64,000 bases of DNA from Bacteroidales bacterium. GTDB taxonomy: Bacteria > Bacteroidota > Bacteroidia > Bacteroidales > VadinHA17. The notes under the pieces are model-generated. The model had not been told where the DNA came from. It was given only the letters and a program-made list of their open reading frames with translations, and did no database searches. The position numbers and the translations under genes are program-made. Shown piece by piece: positions 18,265-27,604 of the stretch (the stretch's first letter is position 1; each line of letters opens with the position of its first letter). The stretch lies in NCBI GenBank assembly GCA_009877105.1, contig WXFD01000012.1:29715-93714 (forward strand), in the 5' to 3' direction.

Positions 18265-19233
18265 ATGAAAGAAAAAATCATTTTTCCAACCTTATTTTTA
18301 TTTCTTATGTTTAATCAAGCTTGTCAGAAAATGAAAAATGACAGATCAGAAATCAAATCGGACTATATCAGTGCGACTTTTCTGCTGCCGGATGCTGAGA
18401 ACGGTTATTACAGAGGTACCAGGTTCGACTGGTCAGGCGTAATATCGGACCTTTCCTGCTGCGGACACACATATTTCGGAAAATGGTTCGATAATTACAG
18501 CCCAACACTTCACGATGCCATAATGGGTCCGGTCGAGGAATTCGCGCCCCTTGGATATGACAGTGCTGATCCGGGCGGCAATTTTGTGATGATCGGGATC
18601 GGCTTGCTGAAAAAATCCGACGATCAGGCACACAACCGGTTCGGATATTACCAGATAACCGACCCTGGAAAATGGAAGATCAAAACAAGAGGCGATGAAA
18701 TCTCGTTCAACCATGTGCTGAAAAGTGAAGTGAATTCATATGATTATACAAAAACAGTAAGACTCGCCGGTGATAAACCTATTATGGAAATTGACCACAA
18801 GCTCAGGAACACAGGAAAAACCAGAATTGTAACAAATGTTTACAATCATCATTTTTTTGTAATCGACAACCAGCCGGTCGGTCCTGATTTCACAATAAAC
18901 TTCCCTTTTAAACTTTCGGGTGAAGGGCAGGGTTTCGGCAGCATTGCTGAACTGAATGATAACAGCATAATCTTCAATCGTGTTCTGGAGAAAGATGAAA
19001 CAGTATTCTGTGGTTCCCTGACCGGCTTCAGCAGCAATCCGGAAGACCTGGATGTCAGGATTGAGAACAAGTCAGCCGGGGCAGGAGTGAGGATCACGGG
19101 CAACAGGCCGCTGTCAAAGCTTATTTTCTGGGCCTGCCGTACAACACCGTGTCCTGAGACCTATGTCGATATCAATATTGAGCCCGGAAAGGAGTTTACC
19201 TGGAAATTCATATATGAATTTTATTCCTTTTAG
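18265..19233 (+). CDS. Lipoprotein of mutarotase-like appearance, function unknown
   Basis: A 322-residue lipoprotein: signal peptide with MFNQAC, lipidated Cys at about residue 20. The mature part is rich in beta strands and contains DWSGVISDL, VYNHHFFVIDNQPVGPDF and a C-terminal PCPETYVDINIEPG. These resemble the beta-sandwich of galactose-mutarotase-like proteins, but I cannot place it in a named family. It probably faces the periplasm or the surface. It is convergent with the phosphodiesterase gene. Confidence 0.6.
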   Translation: MKEKIIFPTLFLFLMFNQACQKMKNDRSEIKSDYISATFLLPDAENGYYRGTRFDWSGVISDLSCCGHTYFGKWFDNYSPTLHDAIMGPVEEFAPLGYDSADPGGNFVMIGIGLLKKSDDQAHNRFGYYQITDPGKWKIKTRGDEISFNHVLKSEVNSYDYTKTVRLAGDKPIMEIDHKLRNTGKTRIVTNVYNHHFFVIDNQPVGPDFTINFPFKLSGEGQGFGSIAELNDNSIIFNRVLEKDETVFCGSLTGFSSNPEDLDVRIENKSAGAGVRITGNRPLSKLIFWACRTTPCPETYVDINIEPGKEFTWKFIYEFYSF

Positions 19234-19342
19234 CATAAAAAAGCCGGGAAAACATATCGGATTTTTGTGCAGGTGTTGTTTTTATCATCCCGTACCAGGC
19301 AAGAAGCACCCGGGGAAATGGATTTTTCCCTGCCACAAAAGA

Positions 19343-19392
19343 CCCCATGTTGACTTTTAAAAAAGCATTATTTAAAAACCTGCAACATGGGG
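19343..19392. terminator. Possible bidirectional terminator hairpin
   Basis: CCCCATGTTG (19343-19352) and CAACATGGGG (19383-19392) are perfect 10-base arms with an AT-rich 30-base loop, between two convergent genes. The distal arm is inside the last codons of the minus-strand phosphodiesterase and the stop codon is in the loop. U-runs after the stem are weak on both strands. Confidence 0.4.
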
Positions 19393-20294
19393 CGCCCGAT
19401 CCAAACCTGCGGCTGCTCAAGATTGAAAATACAGGCGATGGTGGAGGCACAGTCAAACTGCATCATGCTATCATCAAACTGACCTCCTTTCTTTATGTTT
19501 TTTCCTGAAATAATGAAGGGGGTCTCCATTTCCAACATAGTTTTTCCTCCGTGTCCCTTTCCGACCCCGCCATGATCTGATGTAATGATAATAATACTGT
19601 TTTCATAAATGCCTGCTTCTTTCATAGCCGCGATAATCCTGCCAATATAGCCGTCAAGTTCTTTCAGGTTTTCGTAATAGGCCGGAGTATCATGCCCATC
19701 GACATGGCCGACATGATCGGGGTTGTCAAAAATAATTCCGGCCAGCACAGGCTTTTTATCCCTGATATATTCGACAGCCATATCGCATAAGCCGGAAGGG
19801 TTCTTGCTGTAATCGGGAGCCTGTGCGTAATAATTCAGGGTCAGGGTATCAGAAAGATACTTTATCCCATCCCAATCATAAAGCATGCCTATTTCTGCGT
19901 CAGGGGCCGCATCACGCAATAACTGGAAAATATTCGGAAAAATTCCGTTCCTGTTCAGCACGCGTGAAGGAAGCTCCGGTACCCTGGAGCCCCATTCGGT
20001 ATATCCGTGAAGTTCCGGACAGGCGCCCATAAACATCGATGCCCAGTTAACTGCACTGGATGAGGGGAGTACACTTCTTTTGCTCAATGTAAATGAACCA
20101 TTCTGCATCAGTTGCTTAACATTTGGCATATCAGCTTTTTCCACGCTGTATGCGCCCCAGCCATCAAGGCCGATCAGTACAACATGGCCGGCTTTCCAGC
20201 CGGTACGTGATTTCCTGCTTCCGGGTCCGGCACAGAATGTAAAAAGAACTGCCAGGCTGAGCGCAATGCATTGTTTAATTATGGAATACTTCAT
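19368..20294 (-). CDS. Alkaline-phosphatase-superfamily phosphodiesterase
   Basis: A 308-residue exported enzyme of the nucleotide pyrophosphatase/phosphodiesterase type. The signal sequence has a possible lipobox at C21 (LFTFC). Metal ligands are visible in IGLDGWG (D44), DNPDHVGHVDGHD and TSDHGGVGKGHGG. The nucleophile position, a Thr in most members (P-T-x-T-x-P-N), reads P77-S-S-S80-A-V-N, so Ser80 would be the nucleophile. It probably hydrolyses phosphodiesters or phosphomonoesters in the periplasm. Substrate unknown. Shorter than typical NPPs of about 400 residues. Confidence 0.78.
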   Translation of the reverse strand: MKYSIIKQCIALSLAVLFTFCAGPGSRKSRTGWKAGHVVLIGLDGWGAYSVEKADMPNVKQLMQNGSFTLSKRSVLPSSSAVNWASMFMGACPELHGYTEWGSRVPELPSRVLNRNGIFPNIFQLLRDAAPDAEIGMLYDWDGIKYLSDTLTLNYYAQAPDYSKNPSGLCDMAVEYIRDKKPVLAGIIFDNPDHVGHVDGHDTPAYYENLKELDGYIGRIIAAMKEAGIYENSIIIITSDHGGVGKGHGGKTMLEMETPFIISGKNIKKGGQFDDSMMQFDCASTIACIFNLEQPQVWIGRPMLQVFK

Positions 20295-20531
20295 GTTACG
20301 GTTATTTGCTTAATATATCAGGAATGGGTGCAAGTTAACAAATTATGGCTTCTGCAAAATTATTCCGGGCATGAATTCACCGGTTGAAGGCCACAGGCAC
20401 TCCGGCCCCTGGCTGAGTATGAAAACCCTGACAAAGGTTACCGGTTGCACACGCAGTTGCATCCTGCATCAGGCAAATGCTGATTGCCCCGGAGTGCATG
20501 AATCATAGTAGGGGCAAAAACAACAGGATCG

Positions 20532-21320
20532 CTACCGTGAGAGATTTTCAGACATGAAGGTGTTGTCGGGAATACTGGCCGAGGTGTTTATCTGTTCAAA
20601 CTGAACCCTCGACGTTCTCCCATTTATATGATTTCTTGCAAACATATCGGTCATGATGTAGGCTTCCCTGCTGCCCGGCCTTGGTACAGTTGCATTGATT
20701 TCGATTGTCTTGAAAAGCGTACCATCGAAATTGTAAAAATCGATCTTTTTGATTTTCAGGTCATTCTTATCGAGAGTAGTCACTTTTCTTGAATAGCCGT
20801 ATTCATCTGCCACCTTGTCATTCACCGGTTTGCTTTCGATGACCCACAGTCCGTTACTGCCTGATTCCGGCATATGCCTGATATTGAAATCAGTATTTGA
20901 TCCCGAAGTCATATCGGCATTCGAGAATTCCGAGCTCATAAAGCTTTTGCCCTTTTCATTGCTGACAATGCGCCTGGTTTTTTTCAGAGCCGGGAGATAT
21001 ATCCACATATCGTCCTGGGTATTCTTATTGTCGATAATAAGCATTGCGGTACCCCTCACATCGGCCGGCTCCAGGAATTTCATCAGTCGCTTTTCGGTTT
21101 CTCCGTATGTTTTTGAGACCATATTCACCTTCCGGGTCCGTACTGCACCGTTTTTCTCAGTAATTGTCAATATCACCGTTGATTGCAGGTTTCCCGACAT
21201 TGTAAGATCGCGGCTTTTGTCCATCAGCTGCACAGGATCAGACTGCTGTGCTTTCAAGGGCAGCAGGAATGCTGTCAGCATTGCTGCCATGAGAAAAAAT
21301 GTTCTTGTCATATTTGTCAT
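20532..21320 (-). CDS. LolA-like periplasmic protein (outer membrane lipoprotein-sorting protein type)
   Basis: A 262-residue exported protein with a signal peptide ending in LLPLKAQ. The mature sequence, with RTRKVNMVSKTYGE, MLIIDNKNTQDDMWIYLPALKKTRRI and a MTDM-type tail, matches the LolA-like beta fold annotated as outer membrane lipoprotein-sorting protein. Such proteins have a hydrophobic cavity for lipid carriage. The first 83 bases overlap the end of the MMPL gene in another frame, so the signal peptide is encoded inside it. Met4 (21311) is an alternative start. It probably hands a hydrophobic cargo between the MMPL pump and the outer-membrane barrel. Confidence 0.82.
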   Translation of the reverse strand: MTNMTRTFFLMAAMLTAFLLPLKAQQSDPVQLMDKSRDLTMSGNLQSTVILTITEKNGAVRTRKVNMVSKTYGETEKRLMKFLEPADVRGTAMLIIDNKNTQDDMWIYLPALKKTRRIVSNEKGKSFMSSEFSNADMTSGSNTDFNIRHMPESGSNGLWVIESKPVNDKVADEYGYSRKVTTLDKNDLKIKKIDFYNFDGTLFKTIEINATVPRPGSREAYIMTDMFARNHINGRTSRVQFEQINTSASIPDNTFMSENLSR

Positions 21321-23628
21321 TGTTTTTAGAAGTTTTATTTAAATCAGCCTCAATAAATGCAGGCCTGAACCATAGCATAAAGGCAGGGATCACAATTATC
21401 GCACATAGCAGGCAAGAACCTATTGAGATCAGTACCAGGTAACCGAAATATCTGATTGAAAGAAATCCTGATATAAAGGTTGCTGAAAAGCCAGCCATAA
21501 CACTCAAGGCATTGATCACAATGCTCCTGCCGGTTGTTGTCAGGGAAACGGAGATGGCCTTTGCATGACTGAGACTCCTCCGGAATTCAGTATTATATCT
21601 CCAGAGGTACTGAATGGTAAAATCAACTCCCACACCGATCATAATTGAAGAAAGTAAGGCAGTTGCCGCATCAATGGGTATATTGGCATATCCCATGATT
21701 CCAAACTGGATGATGATCGAGACTCCCAGCGGAATTGAGCCAATAAGGCCGCCCCTTACTGAACGGAAAATTACAGAAAGTAAAACAAACACTGTCACAA
21801 GGGCAAAGATCAGTGAGGAAATCTGACCGCGGATGATTTTGTTTGCAAAGTCGGCCATGATTATTGCATAGCCCCCGACGGTCACTTCGGCAGGGAATCC
21901 GGCCGTAAAGCTGCGTATATCATTCCTGAGGGCACTGATTACATGATTATCAGGTTTTGAAAGTTTGACCAGCAGATGGGCCCTGGTGTTTTCAAAATTC
22001 ATCAGTTGTTTCCAGTCGTCGGGATTACCGCTCATATTATATAATTCAAACATCTGGGCAATGGCCTCGTATGAATCAGGTATTTTATCATACCCGTTTT
22101 CGCCGGGATCATAGAGTGCCTTGCTCATTTCCCTGACTACATCGGAGATGGAGAAAACGTTTCCCACGCCATCCTGTGACTTAAGATGAGATGTAAGCTC
22201 ATCTATCTTTTTCATAACCACGGGATCCTTGATATCTCCGCTTACCATTACGGATATTGTTTGCGATCCGCCAAATTTCGAATTGATTACCCTTGAGGCC
22301 TTCCGTACCGGATGATTCTGGGGGAAATAGTTTTCCTGATTGGTATCAATTCTCAGGAAAGCAATGCCGGTGCTAATTACAACTGTAATTACCGCTGATA
22401 CCAGCAGTACACGTCCGGGCTTACCGACAACCAAGTCAGAAAGTTGTGCAAGACCGCGGCTGAGAAGGTCTTTCGAAAGGTCGCGTTCTTTTTTCCGCTT
22501 CAGGGGAATCAATGATCGTACCGGATCCTTCCCTTTTGAAGGTCTTTCCCTCAGCCAGATGACAGAAGGGATAAGCAGCAGGCTCATCAGCAGGGCCAGC
22601 GATACCCCGGTAGCAGCCAGCACACCAACCTGTCGTGCAGGAATGATGGAGTGGGCGAGAAGTCCTAGCAGTCCTGCTATGGTAGTGAGTCCGCTGAAAA
22701 GTATCGGCATGTTGAGTGAACCGGTTATCTTTCTGATCAGATCTCTTCTCCCGGGAGGAGTTTCAAGGCTTTTCAGCTCCTGGTGTTTGGAAACGAAGTA
22801 AATGCCATAGTTGTTTGCAACTGAAATGAGGATAATCGGCACCAGGAGGCTGAGTATGGAAAACTTCCATCCCAGCAGGGGTATAAGTCCCATGGTTGCC
22901 GTAACTGTCAGTACAACCACGGAAAACGGGAGCAGAACGCTCTTCCATTTTCCCAGGCTGAGCTTAAGCACTGAAAGCATGATTATCAGGGCGATGGGAA
23001 TCAGTATCAGGGCATCATGATTAACATCGCTGACTATGTGGCGTCTTATGTAGGGAAGCCCCCCGGTAAGAACCTCAGCACCGTTTTCCTGGGCCTTTGC
23101 AATGGAATCAACCCGGTCGAGGGTCAAATGCTCGGGTATTGCCGGATTGACTGTTCCGGTCACCGCAGCAGCCGTCATGTCCTGGGAAGCAACGATACCG
23201 AGGGCAAAGCGGTTTTCAAGAATATCGCGTCTCAAAGCTTCCATCTTATCAGGAGTGTCAGGAATTTGCCTGACAAGAGGATCGACAACCATCATTCCAT
23301 CCTCACCTGTAATCTTTCGTGCAGTAAAAAGAGAGTTAACGGTACCTATGCCCTCAAGCCTCGAGAAACCACGGTCTATTTCCTTCAACCTTTCCAGGTT
23401 ACCTTGAGTGAGAATAGAACTGTCCTCAAGGATGACAATGATCATATCCTGAACCCCGAAGTCTTTTTCTATGGAGTCAGTATTTATTCTTGAAGGCATA
23501 GAATGCGGTACGAAGTTCCTGATCTCAGGATCAGTCTCAACCGTCGGTATCAGCAGACCAAGCGACAGTGCAACCGCCAGCGATACTGAGATAATTAACC
23601 ACCTGTATTTTATAATGAAATCAGCCAT
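21238..23628 (-). CDS. MMPL/RND-superfamily transporter
   Basis: An inner-membrane transporter of 796 residues built as two repeats, each one membrane helix, a periplasmic loop and a block of five helices, as in MMPL and HpnN-like lipid exporters. The first helix starts at residue 8, the first loop includes NFVPHSMPSR, and each helix block carries the sterol-sensing-like features, including GVGVDFTIQYLWRY in the second. A short cytoplasmic linker rich in Lys/Arg separates the halves. It starts four bases after the barrel gene stops and overlaps the LolA-like gene, so the three are surely translated from one message. Cargo is unknown, but the family moves lipids and other hydrophobic molecules. 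Confidence 0.9.
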   Translation of the reverse strand: MADFIIKYRWLIISVSLAVALSLGLLIPTVETDPEIRNFVPHSMPSRINTDSIEKDFGVQDMIIVILEDSSILTQGNLERLKEIDRGFSRLEGIGTVNSLFTARKITGEDGMMVVDPLVRQIPDTPDKMEALRRDILENRFALGIVASQDMTAAAVTGTVNPAIPEHLTLDRVDSIAKAQENGAEVLTGGLPYIRRHIVSDVNHDALILIPIALIIMLSVLKLSLGKWKSVLLPFSVVVLTVTATMGLIPLLGWKFSILSLLVPIILISVANNYGIYFVSKHQELKSLETPPGRRDLIRKITGSLNMPILFSGLTTIAGLLGLLAHSIIPARQVGVLAATGVSLALLMSLLLIPSVIWLRERPSKGKDPVRSLIPLKRKKERDLSKDLLSRGLAQLSDLVVGKPGRVLLVSAVITVVISTGIAFLRIDTNQENYFPQNHPVRKASRVINSKFGGSQTISVMVSGDIKDPVVMKKIDELTSHLKSQDGVGNVFSISDVVREMSKALYDPGENGYDKIPDSYEAIAQMFELYNMSGNPDDWKQLMNFENTRAHLLVKLSKPDNHVISALRNDIRSFTAGFPAEVTVGGYAIIMADFANKIIRGQISSLIFALVTVFVLLSVIFRSVRGGLIGSIPLGVSIIIQFGIMGYANIPIDAATALLSSIMIGVGVDFTIQYLWRYNTEFRRSLSHAKAISVSLTTTGRSIVINALSVMAGFSATFISGFLSIRYFGYLVLISIGSCLLCAIIVIPAFMLWFRPAFIEADLNKTSKNNDKYDKNIFSHGSNADSIPAALESTAV

Positions 23629-23632
23629 AATG

Positions 23633-24979
23633 TCAGAAATCTATTTTTATTGAGACAAAAGCGGCTTTCATGAAGTTATCCACGATATCGTAGAGCCCTC
23701 CCTTCTTCCCTGAATAATGTTCCATTCCGGCTCCAATGGTCAGTCCGTCTGCCGGCTTAAATCTGATCATGGGGATCAGCAGCAGGTCTTTTGAGGTGAA
23801 ATTGTAAATGGTCATCACCGATGGCAGCAGCCTGCCGTAAAAAAGCTCCGCCTCGAACCGCAGCCCGGCAGAGTGATAGTATTCGTACACCTGATTGTTA
23901 TACAGCCGTCCAAATGCCTCAGTCTGTAGCCGTGTGAACTCTACCGGGTCAAATCCGGGAGTGGCGAACAACTGCGACAGTTTTACAAGATCCGGTTCCG
24001 TCCCTATAACAGGATCATATGGCGCAGGATAATAATCGAGAACCTTTCTGCCTGAATATTCAAAGGTCATTCTGAAGTTTCCCGGTGTCCAGTCGGCGCC
24101 TGCTACCCAGTCTATCTGAGGAAAGGGTATCTCCTCGTTTCCCTCTTTCTTCCTCACAGGCTTGCTGTATGCCAGGGCGCCCCTGAGTACGAGCGGGGAT
24201 ACCGGAACTTCAAAATCAAGGCCGGTATGATTGATGATGTATGGCACTCCGGCAATGGCAATCTGCGGATTTAACAGGTTAGAGAAATCAGCTGAAACCA
24301 GGGACAGCCCGGGCATAAGGTCCGGCCCGTGGTACCATTGGATGCCTGCATCAAAGCCGCTTAACAGAAGATCGCCCCTGAAGCCCAGGGAATAATAGCC
24401 GTTACCCCTGTACAGCCCTTCCGGCATGCTCAGGTTAATATTAGGGGGGAGCTCAAGCGGAGCTGTCATCAGAACAGATGGGTGCCACAGGGGAGTGGCA
24501 ACTGCAGTTAACTTCAGGAAAGAAGCCGGGGTAATGGTCAGTTCCCCCGCCAGGTTGCCCATGTCCTTGTCTTCCAGATCGGGACTCCGGTAGGTATAAT
24601 CGAGGGGAGAGAAACGGGAGAGGGGAGAGAAAATGTCTGTCTTTCCCCATTTAATGATCCTCTTTCCGAGCGAAATGCTAATGAAGCGGTTATAATACAT
24701 TCCCCATGCTTCCCGAACCACCAGGGAATTTACATTGTCCCCAAACTGCTGACCCATCCTGAGTCTTATATCACCGAAACCCTTGAAACTCATATTGTCA
24801 GTGGCAGTCAGTGTAAATGCTGCATCGGCAAAGGCTGCATTCACATCATTCGGATAATCTCCGGTACTGTAAAACATACCGCCCCTGAGAAATCCACCCG
24901 GAGTAAATACTTTCTCCTGGGCAGAAAGATTAAAAATCAGTGCCGTAAATATCAGTGTAAAAAGAAATCTTTTTGTCAT
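23633..24979 (-). CDS. Outer-membrane beta-barrel protein (DUF1302-like)
   Basis: A 448-residue exported protein with a signal peptide (cleavage after LSAQ, about residue 21). The rest alternates hydrophobic and polar residues in barrel fashion and ends in IKIDF, an outer-membrane type C-terminus with a final Phe. LGKRIIKWGKTDIFSPLSRFSPLDYT recalls the barrels annotated as DUF1302, which in Proteobacteria sit beside MMPL and LolA-like DUF1329 proteins. It is the first structural gene of the transport unit, 109 bases after the AraC regulator on the same strand. Confidence 0.72.
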   Translation of the reverse strand: MTKRFLFTLIFTALIFNLSAQEKVFTPGGFLRGGMFYSTGDYPNDVNAAFADAAFTLTATDNMSFKGFGDIRLRMGQQFGDNVNSLVVREAWGMYYNRFISISLGKRIIKWGKTDIFSPLSRFSPLDYTYRSPDLEDKDMGNLAGELTITPASFLKLTAVATPLWHPSVLMTAPLELPPNINLSMPEGLYRGNGYYSLGFRGDLLLSGFDAGIQWYHGPDLMPGLSLVSADFSNLLNPQIAIAGVPYIINHTGLDFEVPVSPLVLRGALAYSKPVRKKEGNEEIPFPQIDWVAGADWTPGNFRMTFEYSGRKVLDYYPAPYDPVIGTEPDLVKLSQLFATPGFDPVEFTRLQTEAFGRLYNNQVYEYYHSAGLRFEAELFYGRLLPSVMTIYNFTSKDLLLIPMIRFKPADGLTIGAGMEHYSGKKGGLYDIVDNFMKAAFVSIKIDF

Positions 24980-25088
24980 ACCTGTTTTTAGGGCAAAGAT
25001 GGGCAGGATTGCACAGGCAATCGTCCTGACCGCATAATCCGGACATTCGTACCGTGCAAAACAGGTTTTAACCGAGTGGCTCGTACAT

Positions 25089-26219
25089 TCACTCTGACTT
25101 ATGAATCAGTTCCCTGTAGGCACTTGGGGTTTTTCCTGTATAGGTTTTAAAGAAGTTGTTGAATGTGGATTTTGAGTTAAATCCTGAATCAAATGCAATT
25201 GCGAGGATGGTAAAATGCTGATATCTGGGATCGCTTATCCGTTTGATAACCTCCCTGACGCGGTATTCATTGATGAAAAGAAAGAAGTTCTTTTTATACT
25301 TCTCGTTCAGAACCTGTGTGATGTGATGTCTTGATATTCCGGTTGCCTCAGACAGATCATGTATTGTAAGATCACCATTGAGAAAAGGTTTTTCCGTCTC
25401 CATATAGCCGAGGAGTATTTTAAGGTATTCATCAGCCTGCTCATCCCTGAGCCCGCTCCTGGAATATTTCTCGGGGTCAGCTCTTTCAGAAACCTCATCC
25501 CGGCTGTTCTGATGTACCACTTCCCCGAAAATTGAAGGCTGCTTTATTCCGTAAAAACTATATACAAAGGAGAAAATGGCAATGAAACCAAATATTACAA
25601 AATACGGATCAAACGGAATATAATTGCCGATAATGTTCAGGCCTCCGAGAATGAATAGGACGAAATAAGCAACATAGAAGCTGACTGTCAATATTTTCAG
25701 CCAGTTAAGGGTCATTTTCTGTGAGGTGTATGATATCAGGTTCCTGAGATTGGACTGGTGTTTTCTGATCTCAACAAAAGCAAGAATGCTATAAACTGTA
25801 ATCGACAGAAAGAAAACCACCGAATATACAATCCTCAGGGGCATTAGTTTATCGGGTTTGAAAAATCCCCTCAGATCCCTTACCAGGGGCTCTGACCTGA
25901 AGACCACCGAAATTGTAAAAAAAACCAGGAATGGAATGAAATGGAGCAATCCGGTCCAGAGAAATTTCCTTTCTGGAACCGTCATGAAACGGATGTAAAG
26001 ATACAGAAGCGGACCATAGGTAAATGTTATGAAAGGAAATGAATACATCTCAATAACCCGGCTGTTGACCAGGGCAAAGATCATTTCAATACAAATCATG
26101 AAAAGCCAGGCTGCCATCAGCCTGTTTGCAACCGTAACTGGTTTTTTGGTTGATATCAGCAATCCTGCAAAAAACGACTGGGAAATACCAATATAGAGTA
26201 CCGGTTCAATATTTACCAT
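25089..26219 (-). CDS. AraC-family regulator with N-terminal membrane domain
   Basis: A 376-residue protein. The first about 235 residues form seven or so hydrophobic helices, a membrane sensor domain seen in many Bacteroidota AraC proteins. A charged linker follows, then a C-terminal AraC DNA-binding domain with both helix-turn-helix units: LTIHDLSEATGISRHHITQVLN and the signature IAFDSGFNSKSTFNNFFKTYTGKTPSAYR. It lies directly upstream of the barrel-MMPL-LolA-like genes in the same direction and is the likely regulator of that unit. The ligand is unknown; a membrane-embedded sensor would fit a lipophilic signal. Confidence 0.88.
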   Translation of the reverse strand: MVNIEPVLYIGISQSFFAGLLISTKKPVTVANRLMAAWLFMICIEMIFALVNSRVIEMYSFPFITFTYGPLLYLYIRFMTVPERKFLWTGLLHFIPFLVFFTISVVFRSEPLVRDLRGFFKPDKLMPLRIVYSVVFFLSITVYSILAFVEIRKHQSNLRNLISYTSQKMTLNWLKILTVSFYVAYFVLFILGGLNIIGNYIPFDPYFVIFGFIAIFSFVYSFYGIKQPSIFGEVVHQNSRDEVSERADPEKYSRSGLRDEQADEYLKILLGYMETEKPFLNGDLTIHDLSEATGISRHHITQVLNEKYKKNFFLFINEYRVREVIKRISDPRYQHFTILAIAFDSGFNSKSTFNNFFKTYTGKTPSAYRELIHKSE

Positions 26220-26589
26220 AATGCGGGATTGTTTTGTTCCTTAATTTTTTTCGTGATAAATTCAGTCCAAAAAGTGTAAAACATTAAAAAGCCTGAGTTT
26301 ACTGTTATATCCTGCCATAAGTTTTTTATTTTTGGCATGCATAGGATTCGATCGGAAATCTTTTTCAAAGATAGGTGTTTTGGCAGACATTTAAACCTGT
26401 TATATTTGTTGATAACCGGCATTCTGCCACCGGGAGGGGATGCAGGTGAATTATTCTGCCGGCCGGTCCATGTCACAAGGCGGCGTGAACAGTCCTGTGC
26501 AGGTTGACACATAGGTGTTCCGGGTAAAAATACAGGTATTAACATAACAGGCTAAAAAAATCCTGATACTTTAACCAGCTTTATTCAAT
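26220..26589. other. 370-base divergent intergenic region
   Basis: This gap separates the AraC gene (minus) from sucD (plus) and must hold both promoters. I see no clean TTTG/TAnnTTTG pair, no strong hairpin and no credible gene. A minus-strand open frame through it has poor composition and I do not accept it. Confidence 0.4.
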
Positions 26590-27465
26590 ATGGGTATTCT
26601 TGTCAGCAGGAAATCAAGGGTAATTATTCAGGGCTTCACGGGGAGTGAGGGGACGTTTCATGCACAGCAGATGATTGATTATGGAACAAACATTGTGGGC
26701 GGGATCACGCCTGGCAAGGGTGGAAGGCTGCATCTGGGGCTGCCCGTCTTCAACACGGTTCGCGAGGCGGTAAGGTCGACCGGGGCTGATGTATCAGTGG
26801 TATTCGTTCCTCCGGCGGCCGGAGCAGATGCAATTATGGAAGCGGCCGAGGGTGGAATCAGGCTTGTGGTTGCAATTACCGAAGGAATACCCGTTTCCGA
26901 TATGGTTATGGTTAAAGAGTATCTTAAATCGCTCAACTGCAGACTTATAGGACCCAACTGCCCTGGAATTATTACTCCCGGGGAAGCAAAAGCAGGAATA
27001 ATGCCAGGATTCATCCATAAAAAGGGACATGTGGGAATTATCTCAAGATCGGGGACACTGACCTATGAAGCTGTTGACCAGGTAACAAGGCTTGGCCTGG
27101 GTCAGTCGACCTGTATCGGTATAGGTGGTGATCCTGTAGTAGGTACAACCACGCTCGAAGCTGTAAAACTAATGATGAATGACGATGACACACATGCAAT
27201 AATAATCATCGGGGAAATTGGCGGATCAATGGAATCGGAAGCAGCAGAATGGATATCCGCTAACGGAACCAAACCGGTGGTGGGATTCATTGCAGGCCAG
27301 ACTGCTCCAAAAGGCAGGAGGATGGGACATGCAGGTGCCATAATCGGAGGCAGGGATGACACAGCAGCAGCGAAAATTGAAATTATGAAAAAATGCGGGA
27401 TCACAATCGTCGAATCACCAGCCGATATAGGATCATCTGTTCTTAATGTTCTTGAAAAGCGGTGA
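26590..27465 (+). CDS. sucD: Succinate--CoA ligase alpha subunit
   Basis: The alpha subunit of succinyl-CoA synthetase, 291 residues (normal length), which binds CoA and carries the phosphorylated histidine. The CoA-binding start has [30 protein letters not shown] is conserved. The active-site histidine is in [10 protein letters not shown]. It makes ATP or GTP from succinyl-CoA, or runs in reverse in anaerobes. The beta subunit gene sucC, usually adjacent, is not here: the next gene is fabG and the previous gene is a divergent regulator. Confidence 0.95.
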   Translation: MGILVSRKSRVIIQGFTGSEGTFHAQQMIDYGTNIVGGITPGKGGRLHLGLPVFNTVREAVRSTGADVSVVFVPPAAGADAIMEAAEGGIRLVVAITEGIPVSDMVMVKEYLKSLNCRLIGPNCPGIITPGEAKAGIMPGFIHKKGHVGIISRSGTLTYEAVDQVTRLGLGQSTCIGIGGDPVVGTTTLEAVKLMMNDDDTHAIIIIGEIGGSMESEAAEWISANGTKPVVGFIAGQTAPKGRRMGHAGAIIGGRDDTAAAKIEIMKKCGITIVESPADIGSSVLNVLEKR

Positions 27466-27573
27466 TACCACTGGCACAAAGGTGCAAAACCGGTCTCTTC
27501 ACTGTACAAGTACAGGCGCCGGACCCGCAGATGACTTTGAAACTTGTGAATAAACATATTGAAAGACTTTATT

Positions 27574-27581
27574 TATATTTG
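27574..27581 (+). promoter_or_regulatory. -7 box before fabG
   Basis: TATATTTG fits the TAnnTTTG consensus and lies 23 bases upstream of the fabG ATG. No TTTG at the ideal distance is seen. Confidence 0.5.
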
Positions 27582-27604
27582 CAACTGTTTAAATCTCATG
27601 AGAA

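Noticed and set aside
20484..20517. TTGCCCC/GGGGCAA inverted repeat downstream of the LolA-like gene
   Set aside because: Seven-base arms, 20-base loop and no T-tract on the needed strand; too weak for a terminator call.
26213..26545. 110-residue minus-strand open frame upstream of the AraC gene
   Set aside because: Low-complexity, basic composition with no family look; it sits in the divergent promoter region and its end overlaps the AraC start.
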